Origin: G963717155 sp963717155
GTDB taxonomy: Bacteria; Actinomycetota; Thermoleophilia; Gaiellales; JALYLC01
DNA: 64,000 nt
Assembly: GCA_963717155.1 (NCBI GenBank)
Contig: OY970326.1
Span: 2,976,001 to 3,040,000, forward strand
Direction: 5' to 3'
Shown here: one piece after another, positions 27,516 through 36,370 of the stretch
Layout of the letters: each line of letters starts with the position of its first letter
How positions within the stretch are numbered: position 1 is the first letter of the stretch
Translations under genes and position numbers: made by a program
The notes under the pieces: generated by a model
What the model saw: the letters and a program-made list of their open reading frames with translations, nothing else
The model's database searches: none
Told to the model about the DNA's origin: nothing

Positions 27516-28238
27516 ATGCGCAAGCTGTTTGAGATCGGAGGCCTCGTCACTGCGGTGGTACTCATCGCGTTCGGCGTCGTAGCGATCGTCATGGGTGTGA
27601 ACGGCCGGTCCACCGTCCAGGACAGCCTCAGCCAGGAGCAGATCGCGGGCACGCCCGACATGACCCCGGCTGCCATCAAGCCCGAGGTCGCCGCCGACCT
27701 GAAGGCGCAGAGCCAGCTGGTCGCGAAGATGAAGGCCGCAGGCGTGACGGTCGCGCCATCGCCGATCACGACCCCAACGTGCTCGATCGCCGGCAGCGCC
27801 GTCAACTCGGGCGCCTCGGCACGTTGCTTCGCCGAGTACATGCGCGTGCACACGTTCGCCGCCTCGAGCGGTCTGGTGTACGCCCAGATGGGCCGCTTCC
27901 AGGCCACTCCGACGGCCCCGCTCAAGGCGACCGACGGAGCCGGCGGCACCAACGACCCGAAGTACGCCGCGCTCGACCCGCAGACGAAGCTGCCGCTCGA
28001 CAACGGCCGCCGCAACACCTGGGTCACCTACACCGCGATCACGACCGCGCTGAACACGAGCTACATGGCCAGCCAGCTCGCGCTGTTCGGCATCGTCGTC
28101 GGCTTCGCCCTCCTGCTGAGCGGGATCGGCTTCGGGATCCTCGCGATCGGCGGCGCGCTCCGCAATCCGGACACCGTCCTGAAGGCCCTCCGCCCGCGAG
28201 CCGCAACGGAGAGCACCGCTCCGCTCCAGACCGTCTAG
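27516..28238 (+). CDS. Membrane protein with N- and C-terminal transmembrane helices, function unknown
   Basis: A 240-aa protein with a hydrophobic helix at about residues 8-28 and a second at about 185-213 flanking a ~155-residue domain probably outside the cytoplasm. Two cysteines (in TPTCSIAG and SARCFAEY) could form a disulfide there. The ATG at 27516 follows a GGA-rich site (GAAGGATGGAGCG). Conserved motifs include TYTAITTALNTSYMA before the second helix. I do not recognise a named family. A GC hairpin follows the stop. Confidence 0.75.
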   Translation: MRKLFEIGGLVTAVVLIAFGVVAIVMGVNGRSTVQDSLSQEQIAGTPDMTPAAIKPEVAADLKAQSQLVAKMKAAGVTVAPSPITTPTCSIAGSAVNSGASARCFAEYMRVHTFAASSGLVYAQMGRFQATPTAPLKATDGAGGTNDPKYAALDPQTKLPLDNGRRNTWVTYTAITTALNTSYMASQLALFGIVVGFALLLSGIGFGILAIGGALRNPDTVLKALRPRAATESTAPLQTV

Positions 28239-28271
28239 GCGCGACCCAACCCCCGTCCGCCCGGGCATCCG

Positions 28272-28300
28272 CGCCCCGCACCGCTTGCCGGTGTGGGGCG
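28272..28300 (+). terminator. GC-rich hairpin after the membrane protein gene
   Basis: A 12-bp stem with one mismatch (28272-28283 pairing 28289-28300) and a 5-base loop. It lies 33 bases after the stop at 28238. There is no U-tract, so it is a terminator-like or stability hairpin of the kind common in high-GC genomes. Confidence 0.5.
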
Positions 28301-28373
28301 TCGGCTTGCCACCGGGCATCCGGACGTGCCGGCGCGGCATCATGCAGTCGACAGCCACGTCAGGAGCTCGGTC

Positions 28374-29831
28374 TTGTTCGTGAACCGCATGCCACGCTAC
28401 GAGCCGCTCTCCGAGGAGGCGCTCGCGACGATCGACCGCGGTTGGGAGCGCGTCGCCCGTGAGATCGGGGTCCAGTTCGACCACCCGCGGGCGCTCGAGC
28501 TGTTCGAGGCCGCCGGACAGACGGTCGTCGGCGACACGGTGCGGTTCGACCCGGACTTCCTGAAGGCGCAGGCGGCCATCGCGCCCAGCGTGTTCTCGCT
28601 GCGGGCGCGGAACCGCGCTCGCGACGTCATCGTGGGCGGCGACCACATGGTGTTCGGGCCGGCGCAGGGACCGCCGTTCGTACGGGTCGACGGCGAGCGG
28701 CGGGATGGCACGCTCGCCGACCTCGAGGATCTGCTGCGGCTCACGCAGCTCACCGACGCGCTCGACACGCCGGGCCGCAACATCCTCGAGCCGAACGACG
28801 TGCCGCTCGACTCGCGCCATCTCGTCCGGACGCTGGCGTCGATCCGCCTGACCGATCGCGTCTGGGCCGGCGAGCCCTCCTCCGAGACGGCGGCGCACGA
28901 TTGTCTCAGCATGGCCGAGATCGTCTTCGGGGGCCGTGAGCAGATCGAGCAGGAGCCGGTGATCTTCGCGAACGTGAACGTGAACTCGCCGCTCCGCTTC
29001 GACTCGCGGATGCTCGAGGGCCTCGTCACGTACGCCGAGGCCGGACAGGCCGTGATCGTCACGCCGTTCCTGCTGATGGGGGCGATGGCGCCGGTGACGC
29101 CGCCGGCGGCGCTCGTGCAGCAGACCGCCGAGGTACTCGCCGGCATCGCGCTGGCGCAGCTCGTGCGTCCCGGCACGCCGTGCGTCATGGGATCGTTTCT
29201 CTCGACGGTCGACATGAAGAGCGGCTCACCCGCGTTCGGCGGGCCCGAGTCGGCGTTCGGCCTCTACGCATCCGGGCAGATCGCTCGGCGGCTCAGCCTC
29301 CCGTGGCGGTCAGGCGGCGGGACGCTGACGTCCAGCCAGGTGGTCGACTACCAGGCGGGCTACGAGGCCTTCAACACGCTGTGCGCCGCGTTCCTCGCCG
29401 GCGCGAACGTGTGCTGGCAGTCGGCCGGCTGGCTCGAAGGCGGTCTGGTCACCTCGTTCGAGAAGTTCGCCGCCGACTGCGAGATCCTCGACCTGCTCCA
29501 GCACCAGTTCACGCCGATCGAGGTCGACGAGGCGAGCCTCGCCTTCGACGCCCACAGCGAGGTCGGGCACGGCGGCCACTTCTTCGGTGCCCAGCACACG
29601 CTCGACCGGTTCCGCGAGTGCTTCTGGCGCCCCACGGTCGCGTCGACCGAGAACAACGACCGCTGGCTGAAGGGCGGCTCGCTCGACCACGACGCGCGGT
29701 CTGCGCGGCGCTGGAAGGAGCTGCTGGCTACCTACGAGCGCCCGCCGATCGATGAGTCGATCGAGGCCGAGCTGATCGAGTTCGTCGAGCGGCGCGCCGT
29801 CGAGCTGGGCGACGTGGTCAGTGTCCGCTGA
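28374..29831 (+). CDS. Trimethylamine methyltransferase family (MttB-like, non-pyrrolysine) protein
   Basis: About 485 aa of the MttB fold (RYEPLSEEALATIDRGW near the N terminus, then a TIM barrel with GQAVIVTPFLLMGAM and GHGGHFFGAQHTLDRFRECFW near the C terminus). There is no internal amber codon, so it belongs to the non-pyrrolysine branch whose known members demethylate quaternary amines such as glycine betaine, proline betaine or carnitine. No corrinoid protein gene is next to it. A TTG at 28374 has AGGAG at 28362-28366 with 7-base spacing, better than GTG at 28380. The stop overlaps the next gene by 11 bases. Confidence 0.87.
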   Translation: MFVNRMPRYEPLSEEALATIDRGWERVAREIGVQFDHPRALELFEAAGQTVVGDTVRFDPDFLKAQAAIAPSVFSLRARNRARDVIVGGDHMVFGPAQGPPFVRVDGERRDGTLADLEDLLRLTQLTDALDTPGRNILEPNDVPLDSRHLVRTLASIRLTDRVWAGEPSSETAAHDCLSMAEIVFGGREQIEQEPVIFANVNVNSPLRFDSRMLEGLVTYAEAGQAVIVTPFLLMGAMAPVTPPAALVQQTAEVLAGIALAQLVRPGTPCVMGSFLSTVDMKSGSPAFGGPESAFGLYASGQIARRLSLPWRSGGGTLTSSQVVDYQAGYEAFNTLCAAFLAGANVCWQSAGWLEGGLVTSFEKFAADCEILDLLQHQFTPIEVDEASLAFDAHSEVGHGGHFFGAQHTLDRFRECFWRPTVASTENNDRWLKGGSLDHDARSARRWKELLATYERPPIDESIEAELIEFVERRAVELGDVVSVR

Positions 29832-30546
29832 CGGGGTGACGGGCAACGAGCTGCACGGATGGCGGGCGGAGGAGTACGGCCGCTCGCGCGACGGCGTGGC
29901 GATGCGCGTGTTCATGCCGGAAGGAGTCGGTCCGATCGCCGGCCTGCTCACGGCGGCACAGCACGGCGAGGAGGGTGACACGGCGCTGCTCGCGCGCCGG
30001 CTGCTCGAGCGCGTGCCTGCGAACGAGACGCGCTGGGCAGTGGTGCCCGTGCTGAACCCGGACGGCCTGCTGAACGGCACGAGGCAGAACGCCGCCGGCG
30101 TCGATCTGAACCGCAACTTCCCCGCATCGACCTGGCTGCCCGCGAGATCGCGCACGTACCCACCGGGGATCGCGCGCGAGCTCCGGGTGTCGCCGCACCG
30201 CACGAACTACTCGTCCCCCGGCACGCATGCAGGCTCCGAGCCGGAGACGCAGGCGCAGATGGCACTCATCGAGCGCCTGCGCCCGGGGCTCGTCGTCGAC
30301 CTGCACAGCCCGCTCGAGCTGATCCTCGTGCGCGGCGAAGCTCCGCGCGAGGTCACGGAGCGCCTTGCGAGCGCCGCAGAGCTGTCGATCCACCGTGACC
30401 TCGACAGCCCGTGTCCCGGCGCCTTCGACGACTGGCTGCTCGAGCAGCACGTACCCGCGCTGGTGTACGAGATCGAGCAGGCCGGGCTGCCGGAGCTGTG
30501 TGCGCGGCACCTGCCCGGGCTCGAGGCGCTGATGCGCACCCGGTGA
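29821..30546 (+). CDS. M14-family zinc carboxypeptidase/amidase (MpaA-like)
   Basis: A 241-aa compact M14 peptidase. Zinc ligands are H48 and E51 (AAQHGEEGD) and H162 (VVDLHSP); substrate Arg98 is in GVDLNRNFP; a glutamate in LVYEIEQ near residue 217-219 fits the catalytic position. It resembles murein-tripeptide amidase MpaA and succinylglutamate desuccinylase-like enzymes, and it lacks a signal peptide, so it acts in the cytoplasm. The GTG at 29821 overlaps the MttB-like gene, implying co-expression and perhaps release of a methylated amino compound from a conjugate (inference). Confidence 0.85.
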   Translation: MSADGVTGNELHGWRAEEYGRSRDGVAMRVFMPEGVGPIAGLLTAAQHGEEGDTALLARRLLERVPANETRWAVVPVLNPDGLLNGTRQNAAGVDLNRNFPASTWLPARSRTYPPGIARELRVSPHRTNYSSPGTHAGSEPETQAQMALIERLRPGLVVDLHSPLELILVRGEAPREVTERLASAAELSIHRDLDSPCPGAFDDWLLEQHVPALVYEIEQAGLPELCARHLPGLEALMRTR

Positions 30547-30551
30547 GGGCC

Positions 30552-31316
30552 TCAAGTCCGCTCGCGCGCCTCGAGCCACTCGTCGAAGTCGCGGGCGACG
30601 ATCCGCTCGTCGTGGACTCCGGTCGCATCCGGCGAGGCCAGCCAGACGATCGGCGGGCCCATGATCGCCGGGTCGAGCAGGCCGGCGCGCAGCTCGTCTC
30701 GCAGCTCGTCGGGGATCATCCCCGTGTCGGTAGCCCCGCCGGGCAGCAGGATGTTGGCCGTGACCGGCGTGCCGGCCAGGTCGGCGGCCATCACCCGGGC
30801 GAGTGCCTCGACGGCGGCGCCGGAGGGTCCGTACGGGATGAAGCCACGGCGGGTCATCGTCGAGTCGCTCATCGAGATCGTGACCACCCGACCCCCACCC
30901 GCGCTCAGCATGCGCGGAACGACCTCGCGGGCGACCAGGAACGTCCCGGTCGCCTTGGTCTCGAGCACGTCGCGAAAGGCTGCGGGCGGCACCTCCCAGA
31001 ATGGCTGCGGCTCCGTCATGAACCGCGGGTTGACGGTCCGCATCCCGATCCCGGCGTTGTTGACCAGGAGGTCCAGGCCGCCGAGCACCCGGAAGGCGCC
31101 GTCGACCGCCGCCGACACCGAGCCGGCGTCGCGTACGTCGAGCTCGAGCCCCAGTGCTCCGCCGCGAAGCTCGGCCGCCGTGGCCTGCGCTCGTTCCCGA
31201 TCGCGGCTGGTCAGCGCCACCCGGGCGCCCGCCTGCACGAGCGCGTGCGCCATCGCCCGCCCGAGGCCGCTGGTCCCACCGGTGACGAGCACGCGTGTGC
31301 CGCTCAGCCGCGCCAT
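30552..31316 (-). CDS. Short-chain dehydrogenase/reductase
   Basis: A 254-aa SDR with TGGTSGLG, NNAG in LLVNNAGIG, and serines in TISMSDS. The usual YxxxK region reads YGPSGAA, so the lysine is missing and the catalysis is uncertain. The C-terminal sequence includes AEILL-like NILLPGGATDTGMIP. ATG at 31316 or GTG at 31322 (GTGA with the upstream SDR stop) may be the start. It is the second gene of a minus-strand pair divergent from a MarR gene. Confidence 0.8.
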   Translation of the reverse strand: MARLSGTRVLVTGGTSGLGRAMAHALVQAGARVALTSRDRERAQATAAELRGGALGLELDVRDAGSVSAAVDGAFRVLGGLDLLVNNAGIGMRTVNPRFMTEPQPFWEVPPAAFRDVLETKATGTFLVAREVVPRMLSAGGGRVVTISMSDSTMTRRGFIPYGPSGAAVEALARVMAADLAGTPVTANILLPGGATDTGMIPDELRDELRAGLLDPAIMGPPIVWLASPDATGVHDERIVARDFDEWLEARERT

Positions 31317-31318
31317 CG

Positions 31319-32062
31319 TCACGTCGGCACGACGCCGCCGTCCAGGGCGATCGTCTTGTTCGTCAGGTAGCCGTTGCGCAACATCGCCAGTGCGAGGTCG
31401 GCGACCTCGTCGACGGTGCCGAGGCGTCCCACCGGCAGCCGTGCTGCCAGGGCGTCCGGCGCACCGGGAAGCATCCTGGTCCCCGCGACGAGCGCCGGCG
31501 CGATGGTGTTGACCGTGATTCCCCTGCCGGCAACCTGCGAGGCGATGAAGTGCATCAGCCCGTGCAGGCCCGCCTTGCTGGCAGCGTAGTGGGGGCCGAC
31601 CACGCCGCCCGTGAGCGCAGCGACCGACGACACGTACAGGATCCGCCCGAACCCTCGATCGAGCATGCCGGGCAGCGCGGCCCGCGTGAGCAGCCACGGA
31701 GCGCGCAGGTTGACGTCGACCGCCTCGTTCCACGCGTCGAGATCGACCTCGTCCCAGGCCAGTCTCGTGCCGACACCGGCGTTCGCGATCAGGATGTCGC
31801 AGGCGCCGAGCTCCGACGCCGTCTCACGCACCAGCCGCTCGGGCACGGCCGGGTCGGCGAGGTCGCCCGACACGACGACCGCTCGGCGTCCCAGCGCGCG
31901 GGCGTGCGAGGCCGCAGCCTGGGCCTCCTTGGCGTGGCGGCCGTGGGCCAGCGCGAGGTCGACGCCCTCGGACGCCAGCGCCTGCGCCAGCGCGCCGCCG
32001 ATCCCACCCGAGGCGCCGGTCAGCAGGGCCACCCGTCCATGCAGTGCGCTCGTGCTCGCCAT
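31319..32062 (-). CDS. Short-chain dehydrogenase/reductase divergent from a MarR regulator
   Basis: A 247-aa classical SDR with TGASGGIG, an NAG element (IANAGVG), SSVAALTGG and catalytic YAASK, ending NKTIALDGGVVPT. The ATG at 32062 is used; an in-frame GTG a few codons up is possible. It lies 57 bases from the divergent MarR gene with an inverted repeat between them, so it is probably MarR-controlled. Co-transcribed with the following SDR (stop/start overlap). The substrate is unknown. Confidence 0.88.
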   Translation of the reverse strand: MASTSALHGRVALLTGASGGIGGALAQALASEGVDLALAHGRHAKEAQAAASHARALGRRAVVVSGDLADPAVPERLVRETASELGACDILIANAGVGTRLAWDEVDLDAWNEAVDVNLRAPWLLTRAALPGMLDRGFGRILYVSSVAALTGGVVGPHYAASKAGLHGLMHFIASQVAGRGITVNTIAPALVAGTRMLPGAPDALAARLPVGRLGTVDEVADLALAMLRNGYLTNKTIALDGGVVPT

Positions 32063-32084
32063 ACACCTCACCCGAAATAGATGC

Positions 32085-32098
32085 TTGCCGGCAGGCAA
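32085..32098. promoter_or_regulatory. Probable MarR operator
   Basis: A perfect inverted repeat TTGCC-GGCA-GGCAA lies in the 57-base gap between the SDR pair and the MarR gene. It is followed by TATATGCTAG (32101-32110 region), a plausible -10 area. Position and symmetry suggest autoregulation and control of both directions. Confidence 0.6.
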
Positions 32099-32119
32099 CT
32101 ATATGCTAGCCTGTGGAAC

Positions 32120-32554
32120 GTGAATGATGATGTCGCAAGCCGGATGCGCTCGGTGATCGGGCGACTCGGCCGCGGCCTCCGCCAGACGCTCGCCGGCAGC
32201 GAGCTCTCGCCGAGCCAGTACGAGGTGCTCGCGACGATCACGATCCGCGAGCGCGTACGGCTCTCCGACCTGGCCACCATCGAGCGTCTCAACCCCACGC
32301 TGCTGTCCCGCATCGTCGGCAAGCTGGAGGCCGCCGAGCTCGTCACGCGCGAGCAGGATCTCGCCGACCGGCGCGTCGCGCACGTCGTGGCCACCAGCAA
32401 GGGCCGCGAGCTGCACGCGCGGATCCGGCACGAGCGCACGGACGCGCTGGCACTCGCGCTCGACGGGCTCACGGCGGACGAGCAGAAGACGGTGACGGAC
32501 GCGCTGCCGGTGCTCGAGGCACTCGCGCGGACGCTGAAGGACCGCCCTCTGTGA
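32120..32554 (+). CDS. MarR-family transcriptional regulator
   Basis: A 144-aa winged-helix regulator with the typical MarR course: SPSQYEVLATITIRERVRLSDLATIERLNP (helices 2-4; positions about 30-60), recognition helix TLLSRIVGKLEAAELVTRE, and wing DLADRRVAHVVATSKG. The DRR-x-x-x-V wing motif is intact. GTG at 32120 places the start after the operator. The stop overlaps the exporter gene (GTGA), giving a standard MarR-MFS resistance pair. Confidence 0.92.
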   Translation: MNDDVASRMRSVIGRLGRGLRQTLAGSELSPSQYEVLATITIRERVRLSDLATIERLNPTLLSRIVGKLEAAELVTREQDLADRRVAHVVATSKGRELHARIRHERTDALALALDGLTADEQKTVTDALPVLEALARTLKDRPL

Positions 32555-33816
32555 ACATGCAGGCGGCGACGAACCGCACCTTCTCGGCGCTCTCGATCCC
32601 GAACTACCGGCGCTACTTCGCCGGTCAGGCGATCTCGCTGATCGGCACCTGGATGCAGACGACGGCGCAGGCGTGGCTGGTGCTCGTGCTGACGGGCTCG
32701 GCAACCGACCTCGGCATCGTCGTCGCCCTCCAGACGCTGCCGACGCTGCTGCTCGGTCCGTACGGCGGCCTGATCGCGGACCGCATGGACAAGCGCAAGC
32801 TGATGGTCGGCCTCCAGGCACTCATGGGGGTGCAGGCGCTGATCCTCGGCGTGCTCACGCTGACCCATCGGGTGACGTTCGTGGACGTCTGCGTCCTGGC
32901 CGTCGTCCTCGGCCTCAACAACTGCTTCGAGAACCCCGCGCGGCAGGCGTTCGTGCTCGAGATGGTCGGGCCGGACAACCTCCGGAACGCCGTCAGCCTC
33001 AACTCGACGCTCGTGAACGCCGCCCGAGCGATCGGGCCGGCCGTCGCCGGCGTCCTGATCGCGACGGTCGGCGAGGGCTGGTGCTTCATGCTGAATGCCG
33101 TCAGCTTCGTCGCGGTGGTGTTCTCGCTGGTGAGCATGAACCTGTCGGGTCTCCGGCCGAGCATCCCGACGCCGCGCCGCAAGGGCCAGCTGCGCGACGG
33201 CTTCCGCTACGTGGCCCGGACACCCGAGCTCGGGATCCCGCTCCTCATGATGGGCCTCGTCGGGATGCTCGCCTACGAGTTCCAGGTGACGCTTCCCTAC
33301 GCGGCCAAGCACGTGTTCCACGGCACCTCGCAGACGTTCGGCCTGATGACTGCGGCAATGGGCATCGGGGCCGTCGCCGGAGGTCTCGTCACGGCTGCCT
33401 TCGGACGGACGGGCCTGCGGCCGCTGGTCCTCTCGGCGTTCGGATTCGGCGTCGTGATCTGCCTCGCAGCGCTCGCGCCCACGCTTCCGCTCGAGCTGGT
33501 CGCGCTCGGCGCCGTGGGCTTCGCGAGCGTGACGTTCCTCGCGATGGGGAACTCGACGCTCCAGCTTGCGACCGACCCGCAGATGCGCGGCCGCGTGATG
33601 GCGCTGTGGGCCGTGGCGTTCCTCGGCTCGACGCCGATCGGCGGTCCCGTGATCGGCTGGATCACCGCGATCTCCGGGGCGCGAATCGGACTCGGGATCG
33701 GCGCGCTCTCGTGCTTCGTCGCCGCGGGGCTCGGGCTGCTCGCGATCCGACACCTCGGGCGCCGGACACCGGGCCCGTCGCCGAGCCGGCTCGAGACCAG
33801 CTCGCCCGTCGCCTAA
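32551..33816 (+). CDS. MFS transporter (EntS/MFS_3-type exporter)
   Basis: A 421-aa 12-helix major facilitator. It opens FSALSIPNYRRYFAGQAISLIGTWMQ, with the loop 2-3 motif GGLIADRMDKRKLM (G-x3-D-R-x-x-R/K), NCFENPARQAF after helix 4, and a second-half PxxG-like stretch. This is the EntS/TetV-like branch that exports siderophores or drugs. Co-transcribed with MarR, so probably induced by its substrate. It converges with a methyltransferase gene by a 4-base overlap. Confidence 0.92.
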   Translation: MNMQAATNRTFSALSIPNYRRYFAGQAISLIGTWMQTTAQAWLVLVLTGSATDLGIVVALQTLPTLLLGPYGGLIADRMDKRKLMVGLQALMGVQALILGVLTLTHRVTFVDVCVLAVVLGLNNCFENPARQAFVLEMVGPDNLRNAVSLNSTLVNAARAIGPAVAGVLIATVGEGWCFMLNAVSFVAVVFSLVSMNLSGLRPSIPTPRRKGQLRDGFRYVARTPELGIPLLMMGLVGMLAYEFQVTLPYAAKHVFHGTSQTFGLMTAAMGIGAVAGGLVTAAFGRTGLRPLVLSAFGFGVVICLAALAPTLPLELVALGAVGFASVTFLAMGNSTLQLATDPQMRGRVMALWAVAFLGSTPIGGPVIGWITAISGARIGLGIGALSCFVAAGLGLLAIRHLGRRTPGPSPSRLETSSPVA

Positions 33817-34565
33817 GAGCTCATTTCGGGAGGAGCGCGTGCGGTCGGATACCTCGTGTCGAGGATCTCGGACACGGCGACCGGCCAGCTAAGATCCTCG
33901 CGCGGACTGCCGATCTTCTCGGCGACCACGCTGATGCCCAGGTACGCGGGCTGACGCTCGAGCGTCTTCGTCGACTGCTCGCTCCCGAGCGGGAGGACGA
34001 GGCCGAGTAGGCCCTCGTCGCAGCGGAGGATGCGGAAGCCGGTCGTCTGGTTCAACAGCACCTCGATGGCGCCGCGGTTGAAGCGCCAGAAGTCCCACGG
34101 AAGCTCGTGCGGCGGCCATGTCGGATGGGTCGCGAGGAACAGGAGACCTCCGTCGGCGAGGACGGCGTTGAGCTCCAGCACGGCCTTCCATGGCATCGCG
34201 AGGTGTTCGAGGGTGGAGATCGCGTAGATCCCGTCGAACCGCTGGGAGATCTCGCGCGAGAGCTCGTGGGCATCGACGACGACGTCCACGTTCGGGCCGG
34301 GGCGGATGTCGGCGCCGACGTAGCTGAAGTTGCCGCGCAGGCGTGGATCCGGTCGGGTGCCGTACGACCCGACCTCGAGGACCGAGTAGGTCTCGCGCTC
34401 GTTCAGCCGCTCGATGAAGTACTCGAAGTTGCGGTGGAAGGCATCCGCGCTCGTGTCGGTTCGCAGCGCCCGCTGGGCCATGCCCAGGGCGGCGAACGCG
34501 GCCTTCTTCCTGAGTCGCTCGCGGATGCCCATGTGGGGCGCGCGGGAGGGGCCGCCTCCCTCCAT
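33813..34565 (-). CDS. SAM-dependent methyltransferase
   Basis: A 250-aa class I methyltransferase. SAM motif I is SVLEVGSYG, an acidic residue ends the next strand (VGADIRPG), and YAISTLEHLAMP matches the methyltransferase type 11 post-II region. It lies after a transglutaminase gene on the same strand with a TGATG junction at 34565, which supports this ATG over the one at 34532. It is therefore the last gene of the transglutaminase/ATP-grasp operon and may modify the same peptide or polymer (inference). Confidence 0.82.
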   Translation of the reverse strand: MEGGGPSRAPHMGIRERLRKKAAFAALGMAQRALRTDTSADAFHRNFEYFIERLNERETYSVLEVGSYGTRPDPRLRGNFSYVGADIRPGPNVDVVVDAHELSREISQRFDGIYAISTLEHLAMPWKAVLELNAVLADGGLLFLATHPTWPPHELPWDFWRFNRGAIEVLLNQTTGFRILRCDEGLLGLVLPLGSEQSTKTLERQPAYLGISVVAEKIGSPREDLSWPVAVSEILDTRYPTARAPPEMSS

Positions 34566-35518
34566 CAGCTGAGCCGGACGGGGCCCGGGCGCCGGCGGCG
34601 CCGGGGACGCACGTACTCGACCCGCGTCACCGCGGCGCGCTTGTGCGTGGTCAGCTCGCCGCCGTATGGCCCCTCGAACGTGCCCGACGTCGGTGGTACG
34701 TCGCCGTAGTCGCGGCCGACGGCGACGGTGACGTAGCGCAGCCCGGGGCGGCGATCGTGCGTCGGGTCGAACGCCACGGCCCGGAGAGCCTCGCGATCCT
34801 GCGGGTGCGGGACGAGCACCTCGACCCACGCGTGGGTTCCGCCCTCGCCGAGCAGGTGGCCCGAGACGTAGCGCGCAGGCAGGCCGCATAGCCGGCACAG
34901 CGCGAGCATGCAGTGGGCGTAGTCCTGGCACACGCCGACGGCGCCGCGCCACGCCTCGGACGCCGTCGTCGAGACGTCGGTGATGCCCCAGTCGTAGGTG
35001 AAGTGCTCGTGCACCGCGTGGCCGATCTTCTCCGCGAGCTCGAGCCCGCTCGCCCCCGACGCGCGGAGCGGCTCGGCAGCGGCGCGAAGCTCGTCGTCAG
35101 GGTGCGTGAGCCGCGAGGGCTCGGCGAAGCGCGTGTCCGGGACGAGCGCGTCGGGCTCGTCGACGCCGCCGACCGACGCCTCGCGCTCGACGACGACCCA
35201 TGTCCCGAACTCGACCGTGTGCGGGACCTCCTCGACGCTGAAGTCGAGGACGACGTTTCCGAACGTGTCGTAGGAGCGCTCGGTGTCGACGTTGCAGCCC
35301 GAGACGCGGCTCTTGTAGGTCACGAGCCGCTGGTCGTCGTGGTAGTCGGGCGGCACCACCATCAGTCGCTGGCGCAGCTCGCTGACCGGACCGGGATAGG
35401 CGTAGTGGAACGTCTGGTGGATCAGCACCGTCGTCCGCTGGACGTTCTGCCAGTCGATCTCGTCGTCGTCGATGCTGCCGAGCGTCGCGATCAGGTCGCC
35501 GAGCGTCTCACCCGACAT
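34565..35518 (-). CDS. Transglutaminase-like cysteine protease-fold protein (copy 1)
   Basis: A 317-aa protein with an N-terminal bacterial transglutaminase-like beta domain (TVLIHQTFHYAYPGPVSE) and a core with Cys197 (GVCQDYAH), His229 (GTHAWVE) and Asp251 (AFDPTHD), a full catalytic triad. There is no signal peptide, so it is cytoplasmic. Such proteins occur beside alpha-E and circularly permuted ATP-grasp proteins, where a role in making or cleaving peptide/isopeptide bonds is proposed. It is one of three different transglutaminases encoded in a row. Confidence 0.9.
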   Translation of the reverse strand: MSGETLGDLIATLGSIDDDEIDWQNVQRTTVLIHQTFHYAYPGPVSELRQRLMVVPPDYHDDQRLVTYKSRVSGCNVDTERSYDTFGNVVLDFSVEEVPHTVEFGTWVVVEREASVGGVDEPDALVPDTRFAEPSRLTHPDDELRAAAEPLRASGASGLELAEKIGHAVHEHFTYDWGITDVSTTASEAWRGAVGVCQDYAHCMLALCRLCGLPARYVSGHLLGEGGTHAWVEVLVPHPQDREALRAVAFDPTHDRRPGLRYVTVAVGRDYGDVPPTSGTFEGPYGGELTTHKRAAVTRVEYVRPRRRRRPGPVRLS

Positions 35519-35521
35519 CCG

Positions 35522-36370
35522 CTACCCCGCCTCGACCGGAAGCACCGGCCGCGACTGGGCGTCGTGCTCGATGACCTCGTCAGCCCACACCGTCATGCTT
35601 CTGAGCGTAGCGGCCCCGTAGGTCGTGATCATGGCGACATCGGCGGCATCGCGACCCTTTCCGATGGGGAGCCGGCCGATGCGCGGCGTGTTGAAGCGCG
35701 CGTCGAACGTCCACCAGCGATCGCCGAGCCATACCTCGAACCAGGCGTGGAAGTCCATCGGCGGGAACGGGCCAGGGATCCCGATGTCCGGCATGTAGCC
35801 GAACACGTAGCGAGCGGGGATCCCGAGGGCTCGGCAGAACGTCACGCCGAGATGCGCGAAGTCGCGGCACATGCCCCCGCGGCGGTCGAAGATCTCGAGC
35901 GTGGTCGTCGTCTGGATGCTCGCGACGCCGTATGCGATGTTCGCGTGGATCCAGTCGCAGACGGCCTGCACGCGCTCGACGCCCCGTGGTGTCGCGCCGA
36001 ACAGCTCCCAGGCTGTCGACAGCAGCACGTCGGACTCGCAGTAGCGGCTGGGGAGGAGCCAGTGCAGCAGCTCGTCCGGGAGGGCCTCGATGCGGTGCTG
36101 GGAGTCGAGCGGACCCGGGACCGGCTCGAGCTCGGGCGAGATCGCGTAGACCGCGTCGTAGGCGAAGGTCGAGGGGCCGGGAGGCAGGAGAAGCCTGCGA
36201 CAGCGGTTGCCGTAGAGATCGTCGAAGTGCATCAGGGCGAGCGTGGGCTCGCTCGTGAAACGCTGCTCGAGCGCCTGACCCGCCACGGACATGTGCGGGT
36301 CCACCATGACGACAGCCGGTGTGTGGTCCACGGCGTCGTGCTCGAAGGTGCAGCCGACCCGGAGTCTCAC
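35522..36370 (-). CDS. Transglutaminase-like protein (copy 2)
   Basis: A 282-aa transglutaminase with Cys168 (GMCRDFAH), His208 (DFHAWFEV) and Asp223 (TFDARFN). The N-terminal beta domain differs from that of copy 1, and the two share little beyond the core, so they are not recent duplicates. The start at 36370 overlaps the stop of copy 3, and its stop is 3 bases before copy 1, so all are on one transcript. Confidence 0.9.
   Translation of the reverse strand: MRLRVGCTFEHDAVDHTPAVVMVDPHMSVAGQALEQRFTSEPTLALMHFDDLYGNRCRRLLLPPGPSTFAYDAVYAISPELEPVPGPLDSQHRIEALPDELLHWLLPSRYCESDVLLSTAWELFGATPRGVERVQAVCDWIHANIAYGVASIQTTTTLEIFDRRGGMCRDFAHLGVTFCRALGIPARYVFGYMPDIGIPGPFPPMDFHAWFEVWLGDRWWTFDARFNTPRIGRLPIGKGRDAADVAMITTYGAATLRSMTVWADEVIEHDAQSRPVLPVEAG

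Noticed and set aside
28374..29831. Pyrrolysine-containing trimethylamine methyltransferase
   Set aside because: The frame has no internal TAG, and no pyl genes are visible; it is a non-pyrrolysine homologue.
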